64,000 bases of DNA, taken from contig NZ_CP014945.1 in NCBI RefSeq assembly GCF_001606025.1, forward strand, positions 558,001 through 622,000. Reading direction: 5' to 3'. Below the pieces are notes generated by a model. That model searched no databases and was not told where the DNA came from. It was given only the letters and a program-made list of their open reading frames with translations. Positions 8,666 to 17,845 of the stretch are shown in pieces (within the stretch, counting starts at the first letter, position 1; each line of letters opens with the position of its first letter). The DNA is from Psychrobacter alimentarius (GTDB lineage: Bacteria; Pseudomonadota; Gammaproteobacteria; Pseudomonadales; Moraxellaceae). Position numbers and translations under genes: made by a program.

Positions 8666-9247
8666 TTACTTACTCTGGAACCACGTATCTGCTTTACTAC
8701 GAGCACTAGCAATATCAGCACTTGATAAGTTCAATGCCAATTGACCGATTTTGCCACGAGCTTTGTTACGAACTTTTTCATCTAGCATGCCATCACGGGC
8801 AGCCAAGTCGTACCATTTATAGGCATCAACCAAATTCTTTTGCTTTTCATCTAACAAGGCAAGCGTATAGCTGGCACGGTTATCGCCGCGCATTGCTGCT
8901 TTTTCTAACCAAATACGAGCTTGTTGTAGGTTTGGTTGTACCCCTTCACCGCGCAAGTACATGATGGCAAGGTTCAACTGAGCAGGAGCGACACCTTGAT
9001 TTGCCGCTTTGGTGTACCACTGGATAGCTTGTTGAGTGTTTTGGGCAATGCCTTGGCCTTTTTGTAGGCGTTTGGCTAAATAAAATTGAGCGTGATCATT
9101 ACCTTGAGCAGCGCTGGCAGACAGCTCACTGACAGGCATTAGCTCAAAACGTGAGGTATCAAGTGGCACGTTTGATATTAACTCAGCGTTTGCAATACCC
9201 GCACAAGAAAACAACGCGGTAAACAACGCAGCTTTTAATAATTTCAT
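8666..9247 (-). CDS. Exported Sel1-like repeat protein
   Basis: 193 residues. A signal peptide (1-21, ending IANA) is followed by tandem Sel1/TPR-like helical repeats: AAQGNDHAQFYLAKRLQKG, then AANQGVAPAQLNLAIMYLRG, then AAMRGDNRASYTLALLDE, then a fourth degenerate one around YKWYDLAARDG. Such repeats are protein-interaction scaffolds. Small periplasmic Sel1 proteins have no single fixed role. Nothing next to it suggests a partner. It stands alone with its own terminator. Confidence 0.85.
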   Translation of the reverse strand: MKLLKAALFTALFSCAGIANAELISNVPLDTSRFELMPVSELSASAAQGNDHAQFYLAKRLQKGQGIAQNTQQAIQWYTKAANQGVAPAQLNLAIMYLRGEGVQPNLQQARIWLEKAAMRGDNRASYTLALLDEKQKNLVDAYKWYDLAARDGMLDEKVRNKARGKIGQLALNLSSADIASARSKADTWFQSK

Positions 9248-9650
9248 AGCAGCTCCAATATTAGGCAGTTAATAAGCAAAAGAAAAAGTTGTACCGCTGA
9301 ACCGAATTAAGCGGCAGTAACAATTAGGTGAAATCTTGCAGTATCAACTTACCTAATCATTAGCAATATAATTTATCATGGTAGTGTTGCAATGGACCAA
9401 CATTGGACCCATAAATGGTCGCCGTGGCGGTACTGCTGACACTATTTCGCTAGCTTAACACCCAAACTTACGAAACTCAAATACTAATTACACGATTCAA
9501 TTCCTATCTATACCTGTTTGACCTTAATAAAATCATAGAGTTACTTGATTGTAATAATAAAACCAAACTTTATTAAGGTTAAGAATTGTACCTGCAGAAT
9601 TTCTTGGCGCTTATTGTTTTCAATTATATTTTATTGACTGGCTGCTATTG
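9248..9650. other. Intergenic region, 403 bp, no gene seen
   Basis: AT-rich DNA between the Sel1 gene and metW, both read leftward. It includes a small inverted repeat ATTAGGT/ACCTAAT near 9322-9358. No convincing reading frame or terminator was found. Confidence 0.35.
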
Positions 9651-10268
9651 TTATTCTGGTTTTTGTTTGGTAACGCGATAGATAGCGACATCTGCTAATA
9701 AATTGGGCGCTTGTCGTATCAAGGTTTTCATCAAGGGAGTATGTCCTTTTTCAGAATCACTGACCGCAAAGCGGTTGATGATATGAATATCGTGCTTGGC
9801 GCACAATTGCTCAAAATCTTTAAAGGTGCATAAATGAATGTTTGGTGTGTTATACCATTCGTAAGGCAGCGCTTCTGAGACAGGCATCAGACCTTTTAGT
9901 CCCAAATGCAGACGGTTTTGCCAATGGGCGAAATTCGGAAAGGTAATAACGGCTTCACGAGCAACGCGTAGCATATCGAGTAACAAGACATCAGGTGCTT
10001 TTACTGCCTGTAGTGCCCGTGCCATAACAACTGTGTCAAAGCTATTGTCAGCGAAACGCGCTAGACCGTCGTTGAGATCTTGTTCAATAATAGACAGGCC
10101 TTTTGCGATACCATCATTGATTTTTTCTTCATCAATCTCAAGTCCGTAGCCCGTCACCCCGCGATGTTGTTGCAAATGTGCGAGCAGCTCCCCATTACCA
10201 CAGCCTAAATCTAGCACATGTGACTGCGGCGCAATCCAGCGCTCAGCCAGTTGATGATCCATTCTCAT
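9651..10268 (-). CDS. metW: Methionine biosynthesis protein MetW
   Basis: 205 residues with a class I SAM-methyltransferase fold, including motif [16 protein letters not shown] (18-32) and the [17 protein letters not shown] segment typical of MetW. Its ATG overlaps the end of metX by four bases (ATGA), so the two are translated together. MetW is found next to MetX in proteobacteria and is thought to assist homoserine acylation, though its own methyl-transfer reaction is not settled. Confidence 0.92.
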   Translation of the reverse strand: MRMDHQLAERWIAPQSHVLDLGCGNGELLAHLQQHRGVTGYGLEIDEEKINDGIAKGLSIIEQDLNDGLARFADNSFDTVVMARALQAVKAPDVLLLDMLRVAREAVITFPNFAHWQNRLHLGLKGLMPVSEALPYEWYNTPNIHLCTFKDFEQLCAKHDIHIINRFAVSDSEKGHTPLMKTLIRQAPNLLADVAIYRVTKQKPE

Positions 10269-11713
10269 GAGCGTGCTCCTGTTGGTTGCTGGCGATTGTT
10301 TTTTGGCTGGCGGTCTGCAATAAATGGCGCCGTTAAAAACCCTTTGACAGCGCCCATATAACGCGGGATGTCGAATAAAAATGAGTCATGACCGTGCGGC
10401 GCGTCGACGTTGATGTAGTTGACGGGTTTTCCTGTTGCCATTAAGGCATCAACAATCTCTTGCGAGCGCTCTGGGGCAAAACGCCAGTCAGTGGTAAAGG
10501 ACACAACCAAGTATTGGCATTGTGTGTGGGCAAATGCCGCTTTAAGCGCTGTCAGCTCTTGCTGACGGTTGTGCTCATTATTACTGATAACGGCTAAATC
10601 GTCCTCTAGCTCAATTTGAGTGGCTGTTTTGGACGCTTCGACTGATGCACCAATTGAGTCTTCAAGTTCTGTTACAGGCTCTGTCGTTTCTGTAGACGGT
10701 GCTGAAGGACAATCAGATGTCAAATAGCCACGTGTTGGGTCAAAATAGTCTAGCGCTTTGGTCATCAGTAAATATGTGTTGGCATCGAAGTTTTCGCTAA
10801 AACGCTCACCTTGATAGCGCAAGTAGCTCTCAACTTGGAACTCAACATCGTAGCCATACATAAATTTGCCAGACTTTAAGTCACGACCGAATTTGGCCTT
10901 CATGGCATCATCAGTCAGATAAGTAATATGACCCACCATTCTTGCTAAGATCAGACCGCGACGAGGGTAAGTACCTGCCTGCAAGTAGCGCCCATCCTTG
11001 AAGTCAGGGTCAGAGAGAATGGACTGACGCGCCACTTCATTGAAGGCGATGTTTTGTGCTGACAGCTTGGGCGTACTGGCAATGACCACACAGCGCTTCA
11101 GCCTGTCTGGATAATCCACCGACCATTGGAGCGCTTGCATGCCGCCCATTGAGCCGCCAACGACAGCGTGCCAAATGTCAATACCAAGTCGGTCTGAGAG
11201 GATGGCTTGAGTTTTTACCCAGTCTTTGATAGTGACCAAAGGAAAGTCAGGGCCGTATACTTGAGATTCGCTATGCTCGCTTGTATCGTCATCTGCATGA
11301 ACGCTGTCTGGATTGATGGTGGTTGGACCAGTAGAGCCAAAGCAGCTGCCAATATTGTTGACACAGACCACATAGAATTGATTGGTATCGATGGCCTTAT
11401 TAGGGCCAATCATATTATCCCACCAACCCGCTTTTTTATCATCGTTACTATGAAAACCCGCGGCGTGATGGCTGCCTGATAGGGCATGGCAAATAAGCAC
11501 CGCATTTGATTTATCGCTATTGAGCGTACCATAGGTTTCGACTATTAAGTCAAACGAGGGCAGCGTACGATTGCACTCTAAGGTCAATGGCTCAGCAAAA
11601 TGAAAAATCTGGGGCGTGACGATACCTACGGAGCCTACAGAGTTAACCGCATTAGTTGAATGGACTGTTTCTTTAGGAAGAAGGTCACTGGTATTATCAG
11701 GGCGTGCGTTCAA
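10265..11713 (-). CDS. metX: Homoserine O-acyltransferase MetX (acetyl or succinyl)
   Basis: 482 residues, roughly 100 longer than usual. The alpha/beta-hydrolase triad is visible: Ser188 in [12 protein letters not shown], Asp409 in [10 protein letters not shown] and His442 in PHGHDSF. It acylates homoserine for methionine synthesis. MetX enzymes from gammaproteobacteria next to metW can use succinyl-CoA instead of acetyl-CoA, so the donor is left open. Two inserts explain the length: a short acidic one near 138-150, and about 60 residues rich in E, T, S and A at about 332-390, just before the strand that carries Asp409. Confidence 0.92.
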   Translation of the reverse strand: MNARPDNTSDLLPKETVHSTNAVNSVGSVGIVTPQIFHFAEPLTLECNRTLPSFDLIVETYGTLNSDKSNAVLICHALSGSHHAAGFHSNDDKKAGWWDNMIGPNKAIDTNQFYVVCVNNIGSCFGSTGPTTINPDSVHADDDTSEHSESQVYGPDFPLVTIKDWVKTQAILSDRLGIDIWHAVVGGSMGGMQALQWSVDYPDRLKRCVVIASTPKLSAQNIAFNEVARQSILSDPDFKDGRYLQAGTYPRRGLILARMVGHITYLTDDAMKAKFGRDLKSGKFMYGYDVEFQVESYLRYQGERFSENFDANTYLLMTKALDYFDPTRGYLTSDCPSAPSTETTEPVTELEDSIGASVEASKTATQIELEDDLAVISNNEHNRQQELTALKAAFAHTQCQYLVVSFTTDWRFAPERSQEIVDALMATGKPVNYINVDAPHGHDSFLFDIPRYMGAVKGFLTAPFIADRQPKNNRQQPTGARS

Positions 11714-12097
11714 AGCTACCTCGCAAGACTACAATTATCATTAAAATAAAATGGCAAGATGTCGATAGAATATTTGACTGACACCGTTTTTACCTACACT
11801 GTTTTTTACCCACTTTTCATTACCACAGGCCTGCCTATTGTATGGTGATGCGCATATGAGTACAACCTTCATGCAGCTTTTCGAGCTGAGTTTTTATAGA
11901 GGCAGAATGATGCAAGTGAAAAAGGTATGATCAAACACTGAGTATCAAATTGTGTCAGCACACTTTTACCCTGCGTTATTAATAGATAAAATGCTACACT
12001 TACATGGCGTTGGTTTAACACTGACTTAATAATCTGTTATCGACTTACTTTGCCTGTCATCTTGTATTTTTTAATTAACCAATAAAATAGTGCTGCT
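11714..12097. other. Divergent region metX / hemH, 384 bp
   Basis: No gene-like frame. I looked for a SAM-responsive leader before metX and did not recognise one by eye. Promoters for both directions must lie here but are not assigned. Confidence 0.35.
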
Positions 12098-13117
12098 ATG
12101 AAACCTGAACTGCCTCCACGTATTGCTGTCCTATTAGTTAACCTTGGTACACCAGATGAGCCGACCGCGCCTGCGGTACGTCGTTATCTGAAACAGTTTT
12201 TGTCAGACCCTCGTGTGATTGAAATCCCAAAGTTCTTATGGGCGATTATTCTGAACCTATTTGTTTTGCCCAGCCGTCCTAAACGTGTGGCAAAGGCTTA
12301 TGCCAGTATTTGGGAAGGAGATTCACCGATTCGTAAGATTCTAAAGAGTCAAGTTGAGCAGTTAGAGCCACGCTTGGCCAATAGCGTTGCGCCATTTCGT
12401 GTCTCTGTACATCCTGCCATGAGTTATGGTAATCCAGGTTTACCGGATGTGATGGATACACTGCGTAGCGAAGGCGTTGATCATTTTGTCGTATTGCCTT
12501 TATTTCCGCAGTACTCCGCGTCGTCAGGCGGTGCGGTATATGATGCGCTGACCAAATGGACGCTTAAGCAACGCAATCTACCCAATTATACGATTGTGAA
12601 AGATTATTTCGCCCATCCGTTATATATTCAAGCATTGGCAGACTCGATACGTCGGTTTCAAGCGAAACATGGCAAGCCTGAAAAGCTGATGTTTAGCTTT
12701 CATGGTATTCCGCAGCCTTATGCTGACAAAGGCGATCCGTATCCCAGTCGTTGTAAATGTACGGCAGCGCAAGTGGCGCAGACACTAGGTTTGCAAGCAG
12801 ATGAATGGATTATCAGCTTTCAGTCACGCTTTGGCAAACAAGAATGGGTGAAGCCTTATACGGACGTAGTGTTAGAGGACTGGGGCAAGTCTGGCGTGCG
12901 CTCAGTACAAGTAATTAGTCCTGCGTTTTCAGCCGATTGTTTAGAGACACTAGAAGAGCTTGCGATCGAAAACCGTGATAACTTTTTGGAGGCAGGCGGG
13001 CAGGAGTATCATTATATTCCAGCGTTGAACTTGGATGAAGCGCATATTGATTTGCTCGAAGCGTTAAGTGCGCCATTGGTTAAAGGTTGGGCAGGCACCT
13101 TGGATGGTTGGGCATAA
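12098..13117 (+). CDS. hemH: Ferrochelatase
   Basis: 339 residues. It inserts Fe2+ into protoporphyrin IX, the last step of haem synthesis. Family blocks are present in order: [13 protein letters not shown] (11-23), [17 protein letters not shown] with catalytic His202, [23 protein letters not shown], and [15 protein letters not shown] with the acidic Glu283. Length and start match the short-N-terminus bacterial type. It has its own terminator downstream. Confidence 0.96.
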   Translation: MKPELPPRIAVLLVNLGTPDEPTAPAVRRYLKQFLSDPRVIEIPKFLWAIILNLFVLPSRPKRVAKAYASIWEGDSPIRKILKSQVEQLEPRLANSVAPFRVSVHPAMSYGNPGLPDVMDTLRSEGVDHFVVLPLFPQYSASSGGAVYDALTKWTLKQRNLPNYTIVKDYFAHPLYIQALADSIRRFQAKHGKPEKLMFSFHGIPQPYADKGDPYPSRCKCTAAQVAQTLGLQADEWIISFQSRFGKQEWVKPYTDVVLEDWGKSGVRSVQVISPAFSADCLETLEELAIENRDNFLEAGGQEYHYIPALNLDEAHIDLLEALSAPLVKGWAGTLDGWA

Positions 13118-13158
13118 ATAAATCAGTTGATAGCCAGCCTGACACAAAGATAATGAGT

Positions 13159-13195
13159 AAAAATACCGAGCCTGTCTGAGGTTCGGTATTTTTTT
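13159..13195 (+). terminator. hemH terminator
   Basis: Stem 13159-13172 with 13180-13194, one G-T pair, followed by a T-run. Confidence 0.8.
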
Positions 13196-13300
13196 GTTAG
13201 GATAACTTTTATCTGAATAGATATAGTGAAATAAAGTTGAGATTGTTATCAGCAATGTGCAAAACTATGGCAATATTTATGGTTATTTTTGAGGGTTAAT

Positions 13301-14152
13301 ATGTCTATCTCTAGTGGTACACCCAATACGGTCTCACTACAAAAAAATAATGCACTGCCACCAGAGTTACCGCCAGTAGATGAGTATGGCAAGTTATTGC
13401 CGCAATTATTAGCTGAGCCTAGATCTGGCAGCGCTGGCTGGGGTATCAGTTGGATCACCAACGCTTTTGCCCTATTTAAAGAGCAATTTTTGTTATGGAT
13501 AGGAATGGTGGTAGTGTATTTGATCATCATGGCGGTCACGAGCGCGATTCCTGTTATCAATCTTATTTTTTCTATTATCTCTTTTGTGTTTATTGGCGGA
13601 ATAATAAAAGGCTGCGCTGCGCAAGTAAGTGGTAAAGAGCTGAGATTCAATCATCTTTTTTCAGCATTTGGTACACATTCAGGGCCGCTGATTATTTTAT
13701 TCTTACTGTACGTTGTTGCCCTTATTATTGCTATTGTACCCGCAGGGATTATATTTGTGGCTTTAGCTCATGTGCTGAGTAGTTCGGACAGTATCAATAG
13801 CGTGCTATCGGCCGACCAAATCAGTAATGGCACTATCATAGCGTTGTTACTTGCCTCATTGGTCGCCATACTAATCTTTATACCTTTATCTATGGCAGTT
13901 TGGTTTGCACCTGCCTTAATCGTATTGCACGATATACGTCCTATCGAGTCAATGAAAATGAGCCTCAAAGGATCGTTAAAAAATATCGGACCTTTATTTG
14001 TATTTTTCCTAGTAGGGCCGATTATTGCTTTGTTGGTATTTACCCTTACATTGGGAATCGGCATGTTAGTGTTAGTACCAATTGGTATGATTACCTATTA
14101 TACAAGCTACCGTGACGTTTGGACCGATCAGCCTCTATCTGCGACGACTTGA
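13301..14152 (+). CDS. BPSS1780-like integral membrane protein
   Basis: 283 residues from the ATG at 13301, preceded by GAGG; a TTG 12 nt upstream is less likely. A soluble proline-rich N-terminus (1-50) is followed by about six hydrophobic segments (near 60-80, 85-110, 128-155, 180-200, 205-225 and 240-270). I recognise similarity in layout to the BPSS1780 family of small proteobacterial membrane proteins, whose function is unknown. A strong terminator follows. Confidence 0.65.
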   Translation: MSISSGTPNTVSLQKNNALPPELPPVDEYGKLLPQLLAEPRSGSAGWGISWITNAFALFKEQFLLWIGMVVVYLIIMAVTSAIPVINLIFSIISFVFIGGIIKGCAAQVSGKELRFNHLFSAFGTHSGPLIILFLLYVVALIIAIVPAGIIFVALAHVLSSSDSINSVLSADQISNGTIIALLLASLVAILIFIPLSMAVWFAPALIVLHDIRPIESMKMSLKGSLKNIGPLFVFFLVGPIIALLVFTLTLGIGMLVLVPIGMITYYTSYRDVWTDQPLSATT

Positions 14153-14195
14153 TTTCTCCGTTTTCTCATCACATTGACATATTGCTATACGCCAC

Positions 14196-14232
14196 AAAAA
14201 AGCCTGCTTTATTTTATAAAGCAGGCTTTTTT
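14196..14232. terminator. Bidirectional terminator
   Basis: A 16-bp stem (14196-14211 with 14217-14232) flanked by A/T runs, between the convergent membrane-protein and acidic-protein genes. Confidence 0.85.
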
Positions 14233-14265
14233 AGTATATACGCGCGTCAAACATTTTATTTATTT

Positions 14266-14613
14266 TTAAAAGTCATCATCATTACTACGCTCTGCTGCTT
14301 CTCTGTCTGCAATATCCATCGTATCAGGATAATGACTGTCATCAAGATTGTCTTGTACCAGCAGTTCATCAACACGTGATTCATCAAGGTTCTGGCGATG
14401 TATAGGCGTCAAACCTTGCGTGGCATCCGTGCCCACTTCTGAGTTATCAAACCCAGCACTGTTATCAATCACATCATCGTTGTCAATCGTGTGTAGCATT
14501 GGATTGTCTAAGTCGACCAGTTGATTGTCCTGATCTTCAGAGTCATTATTGCTAGTCGTGTTACCGTCAATATGATCCATCTCTTCTGGTAATGGGGTTT
14601 TTGAATTTTCCAT
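14266..14613 (-). CDS. Small acidic, probably disordered protein
   Basis: 115 residues very rich in Asp, Asn and Glu, with no signal peptide, cysteine or hydrophobic core, ending SNDDDF. A good AAGGA site lies 7 nt before the ATG, and convergent terminators bracket it, which supports a real gene. I do not recognise a family with a known function. Confidence 0.65.
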   Translation of the reverse strand: MENSKTPLPEEMDHIDGNTTSNNDSEDQDNQLVDLDNPMLHTIDNDDVIDNSAGFDNSEVGTDATQGLTPIHRQNLDESRVDELLVQDNLDDSHYPDTMDIADREAAERSNDDDF

Positions 14614-14776
14614 GGAAGCTTCCTTATTATTATTAATTAAAAATAGATATTGATTAGAAATAGATGATTTTGTTTATCAAGGGTAGTTTGACGGGTTATG
14701 ATAATGGCGAATAGTGGTAAGGTGTCACAGCATGTTCAAAAAATGTAAGACGGCCAAACAATCAAAAAGGTCATAT

Positions 14777-16063
14777 ATGGTAGCCACTCGTCATTTCTTC
14801 CTCCCCTTATCTCTGATAACTGCCACTGTTGTCATGACGGCATGCGAGCGTTTGCCCTTTATCTATACTGGTTCTGACTATGATGCTGATATAAAACTGC
14901 CTCTTATTATCGATGCTCATTTACCAACTGCCACGACGACGATAGATTGTGCAGCGTTAGTTCCTAATCAGACAGTGATCGTAAAAGGCCATAGTGTCAT
15001 CAGCCAAGGCTGCGACCTGACAAAAAAATCGATACGGTTTGAGCTCAATACCTCGGACAGCTCCCTTGATTGTCAAGGCGCGATGCTCAGCCTTACTGCC
15101 AATGATGCATCAAAGGCGAGTGCCATTACCATCAGGCCTAAGACCGATAGTGCTATCAATAATATTGCTGTGGCCAATTGTCATATAGATGGCTATGGTC
15201 ACGCCCTCCATATTCGTCAATATAGTAATCCTAACCAGCGTTATGCGCGCGGTTTGATTGCACCTGCTGCTAATCGAGCGCTTGCGCCAAGTGATATTCG
15301 AGTCAGTAATGTCACTAGCCGCAACAGTATCAATAGCGGCATGTTCGTGGGTGACCATGTACATGGTGTTACTTTTGATAAAGTGTATATCCAAAACGCA
15401 GGGACAGTAGGATTGTATTTGGAGTTTGGTAGCCGCGATAATGTGATTAAAAACTCAGTTTTTGTAGGCAATGGCTTTCGAAATTTTAAGCCCAATCGTG
15501 AGGCAATAGCGGTTGATTCCTCTAGTAACAACCTGATTGAGCATAATCGTTTTATCCATAATGGCGCAGGTAGTGTGCTTTTATATCGTAATTGCTTTGA
15601 GCATGCCAATGACCCTGCGCGCAGTAATCATTTTAAGCGCACCGAGTCGAGTCGTGACAATATGATCCGTCATAACGTTTTTCAAGAAGAGCCAGTTGGG
15701 GTTTGGATAGCCTCAAGACAATCCCGCAACCTAAAGGGCTTTGAATGCGGGGCGTATTTGATTAAACAAACCCCATTTACCAGCTATCACTTAGATAGTG
15801 CCAAAGACAATCAGGTGATTGATAATCGTTTTGAGCAAGTAGAACAGGGTATTATTATCGAAGATGACAACACACTTGTGAGCGGCAATCAATTTGCAGC
15901 AACCGTAGATTTGCCTATCAGCATTGGCTCTGAGATACGTGAAGAGAGTCGGGCAGGCGCGATAAAAGGGACGATGATGAAAGACAATGTGTTTGTCGAT
16001 AAGACCACGGAGCAAGCAATAAAGATTCGAGAAGCAAGCAAAACGGCCACTCTTATTAAGTAG
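14777..16063 (+). CDS. Parallel beta-helix lipoprotein (NosD/pectate-lyase-like fold)
   Basis: 428 residues from the ATG at 14777. From there a 22-residue lipoprotein signal ends in the lipobox VMTAC. An in-frame ATG at 14732 and a GTG at 14714 would add a basic extension. After the acylated Cys come repeated strand-turn units with Asn-ladder features (HNRFIHNGAGSVLLYRN, IRHNVFQEEPVGVWI, VIDNRFEQVEQGIIIEDD) typical of right-handed parallel beta-helices (PbH1 repeats). These proteins often bind or cut polysaccharides. Neither substrate nor catalysis is evident here. It stands alone. Confidence 0.72.
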   Translation: MVATRHFFLPLSLITATVVMTACERLPFIYTGSDYDADIKLPLIIDAHLPTATTTIDCAALVPNQTVIVKGHSVISQGCDLTKKSIRFELNTSDSSLDCQGAMLSLTANDASKASAITIRPKTDSAINNIAVANCHIDGYGHALHIRQYSNPNQRYARGLIAPAANRALAPSDIRVSNVTSRNSINSGMFVGDHVHGVTFDKVYIQNAGTVGLYLEFGSRDNVIKNSVFVGNGFRNFKPNREAIAVDSSSNNLIEHNRFIHNGAGSVLLYRNCFEHANDPARSNHFKRTESSRDNMIRHNVFQEEPVGVWIASRQSRNLKGFECGAYLIKQTPFTSYHLDSAKDNQVIDNRFEQVEQGIIIEDDNTLVSGNQFAATVDLPISIGSEIREESRAGAIKGTMMKDNVFVDKTTEQAIKIREASKTATLIK

Positions 16064-16070
16064 CCGTTTT
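16040..16070. terminator. Weak hairpin overlapping the stop of the beta-helix gene
   Basis: AAAACGGC/GCCGTTTT stem (16040-16047 with 16063-16070). The TAG stop at 16061-16063 abuts the right arm. Only a short T-run follows, so termination may be inefficient. It could serve both convergent genes. Confidence 0.45.
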
Positions 16071-16132
16071 GAGAGTTATTAATTATTGAGACTTGTTGAT
16101 TGTGATGAAAGGGCGAGACGCGCACAGACCGT

Positions 16133-16921
16133 TTATTTGGCGCCAATCTTAGTATTGACCCAGCGTATCAATGGATCAGGGGTGATTTGCGCCAGTGTTT
16201 GAAAGGCTTTGGCTGGCATGCCAACAGTGTAATGCACGCTTTTTAACTTGCGATTGGGACGTGTGGTAAGTTTACATAAGGTTTTTGCTACGTCATTAAC
16301 AGTCAAATTGATACCTAAGCGCTCTACGCTGGTTACGTTAATATCGGCGGTCATGTCTGATTTGACCCAAAGTGGCATCACATCAATCACTTTAATACCT
16401 TGCTTTGCATACTCGATATTTAGGCCTTCAGTGAGACCACGTACAAAAAACTTACTGGCAGCATAGTTTGCCACTTCGGGCTGGCCGTAGATTGCAGATG
16501 CAGAGGAGACATTGATGATTTTGCCATCTTGACTATCCGCCAGATGCGGCGCAAGTTTGTGACAGCCAATCAGCACACCTTTACAATTCACATCAATCAG
16601 AGACAGTTGTTCATCGAGATCGGTTGTGGGCAGTGCGCCACTGACCAACACGCCTGCGTTATTGATTAAGACATCAATGCCACCAAATCGCTCAAGCATC
16701 TGATTGATGGCATTATCCCATGAGTTAGGCTGAGTCACGTCAAGTTGACCTGTGATGACCTGATGTTTTTTGACTGACTTTTTAAAGGATTTGTCTTTAA
16801 TGGCCTGCTCAAGAGTCGCCGTATTGGTGGCAAACAACCCAACATTATGCCCTTTTTTTGCTAACTGCTTGGCAGTCGCAAGACCAATACCACGTGATGC
16901 GCCTGTAATCAATATATTCAT
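16133..16921 (-). CDS. Short-chain dehydrogenase/reductase
   Basis: 262 residues of the classical SDR fold: cofactor motif TGASRGIG (6-13), NNAG (88-91), catalytic Ser in NVSSASAIYG and YAASK (Tyr and Lys of the triad). It should act as an NAD(P)-dependent oxidoreductase. The substrate cannot be read. It is not in an operon. The nearest similar proteins by impression are SDRs acting on acyl or sterol-like alcohols, but this is a guess. Confidence 0.88.
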   Translation of the reverse strand: MNILITGASRGIGLATAKQLAKKGHNVGLFATNTATLEQAIKDKSFKKSVKKHQVITGQLDVTQPNSWDNAINQMLERFGGIDVLINNAGVLVSGALPTTDLDEQLSLIDVNCKGVLIGCHKLAPHLADSQDGKIINVSSASAIYGQPEVANYAASKFFVRGLTEGLNIEYAKQGIKVIDVMPLWVKSDMTADINVTSVERLGINLTVNDVAKTLCKLTTRPNRKLKSVHYTVGMPAKAFQTLAQITPDPLIRWVNTKIGAK

Positions 16922-17102
16922 AACAAGAGACTCAGTTATTATTTATTATCAACAAATCGAGAGCAGGCATTCAATGCCTTATCACTCGGACTGATATTTA
17001 GTATAACAAATCCATCTGTCTCTATTTTATGCAGGCATGTTGGTTTTATTAAAAATCCTGTTTGTAACTGACATGAGATAAAAGTGTGATTAAAGCTCTT
17101 AT

Positions 17103-17624
17103 TTATCGCGTAGACGTTTGATAGTGTAGCTCGCTTGCCTCCTTTTGTTGATTTGCATAGTCATTTATGTTCAATCGCCACAGATATATGAGGGCAACAG
17201 CATAGATGATAGTCTCCGAAATCTCTTCGACGAAAACACCAAAATCTTTAGGGAATAATATGGCATTTTCACCCATATACTGCACGACTGCCAGTACGGC
17301 GACACTGCCATATAGAGATAAAGGGGCTTTTTTTAATAAAGCCCAAAGGTAGCGCCACGAGTGGATCAACAAGCCTACCACTACTAAATAAATGACTGTG
17401 AGAACCATATCTTCCCACCAGTCATAAGAGCGGCTGAGCAAGGTAAAGTTATTTGGAACAAATAAATCTGGTAAATAGTTTAGCTCTCGGCGTATCGCAG
17501 TAACAAATATCAGCACGCCTGCCAGCCAAAAAGTTTGCGCCCGTCTGATGTGGCTCTGCAAAAAATAGTGTAGGCAACGTAGTAAGCAGATAACTAAAAT
17601 GATGTTACCAGGAATTTCGATCAT
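17103..17624 (-). CDS. Small integral membrane protein of unknown function
   Basis: 173 residues from the ATG at 17624. A longer frame from a GTG at 17690 is open, but its first codons overlap a terminator-like hairpin (17672-17689) that ends polA transcription, so the shorter start is preferred. About five hydrophobic segments (near 6-25, 33-50, 70-92, 105-122 and 130-150) alternate with basic loops. The C-terminal tail is charged. I do not recognise the family. Confidence 0.6.
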   Translation of the reverse strand: MIEIPGNIILVICLLRCLHYFLQSHIRRAQTFWLAGVLIFVTAIRRELNYLPDLFVPNNFTLLSRSYDWWEDMVLTVIYLVVVGLLIHSWRYLWALLKKAPLSLYGSVAVLAVVQYMGENAILFPKDFGVFVEEISETIIYAVALIYLWRLNINDYANQQKEASELHYQTSTR

Positions 17625-17671
17625 GCTTTCAGGGCTTGTGATAATAAACTCCCAATACTTAAAAAATAAAA

Positions 17672-17689
17672 AGTGAGCACAAAGGCTCA
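17672..17689 (-). terminator. Probable polA terminator
   Basis: GTGAGC/GCTCAC stem with a 6-nt loop. On the minus strand it is followed by TTTTTATTTTTT. It lies about 160 nt beyond the polA stop. Confidence 0.65.
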
Positions 17690-17845
17690 CTGTAGGTTAA
17701 AACTCATTCAACTACGTCCGGCTTGGTCAATGGTCATTATAACGTCAACGTTGATCACATGCTGTTGGTTAATATAACTAACGAGTCATAAGGCATTGTT
17801 AATATAGACAATACAACCTATGTCCAAGCCAATTTAAGTCAGTGA

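Noticed and set aside
11714..12000. SAM-sensing riboswitch ahead of metX
   Set aside because: I could not identify the conserved core or a matching pseudoknot/terminator by eye, so it is not reported as a feature.
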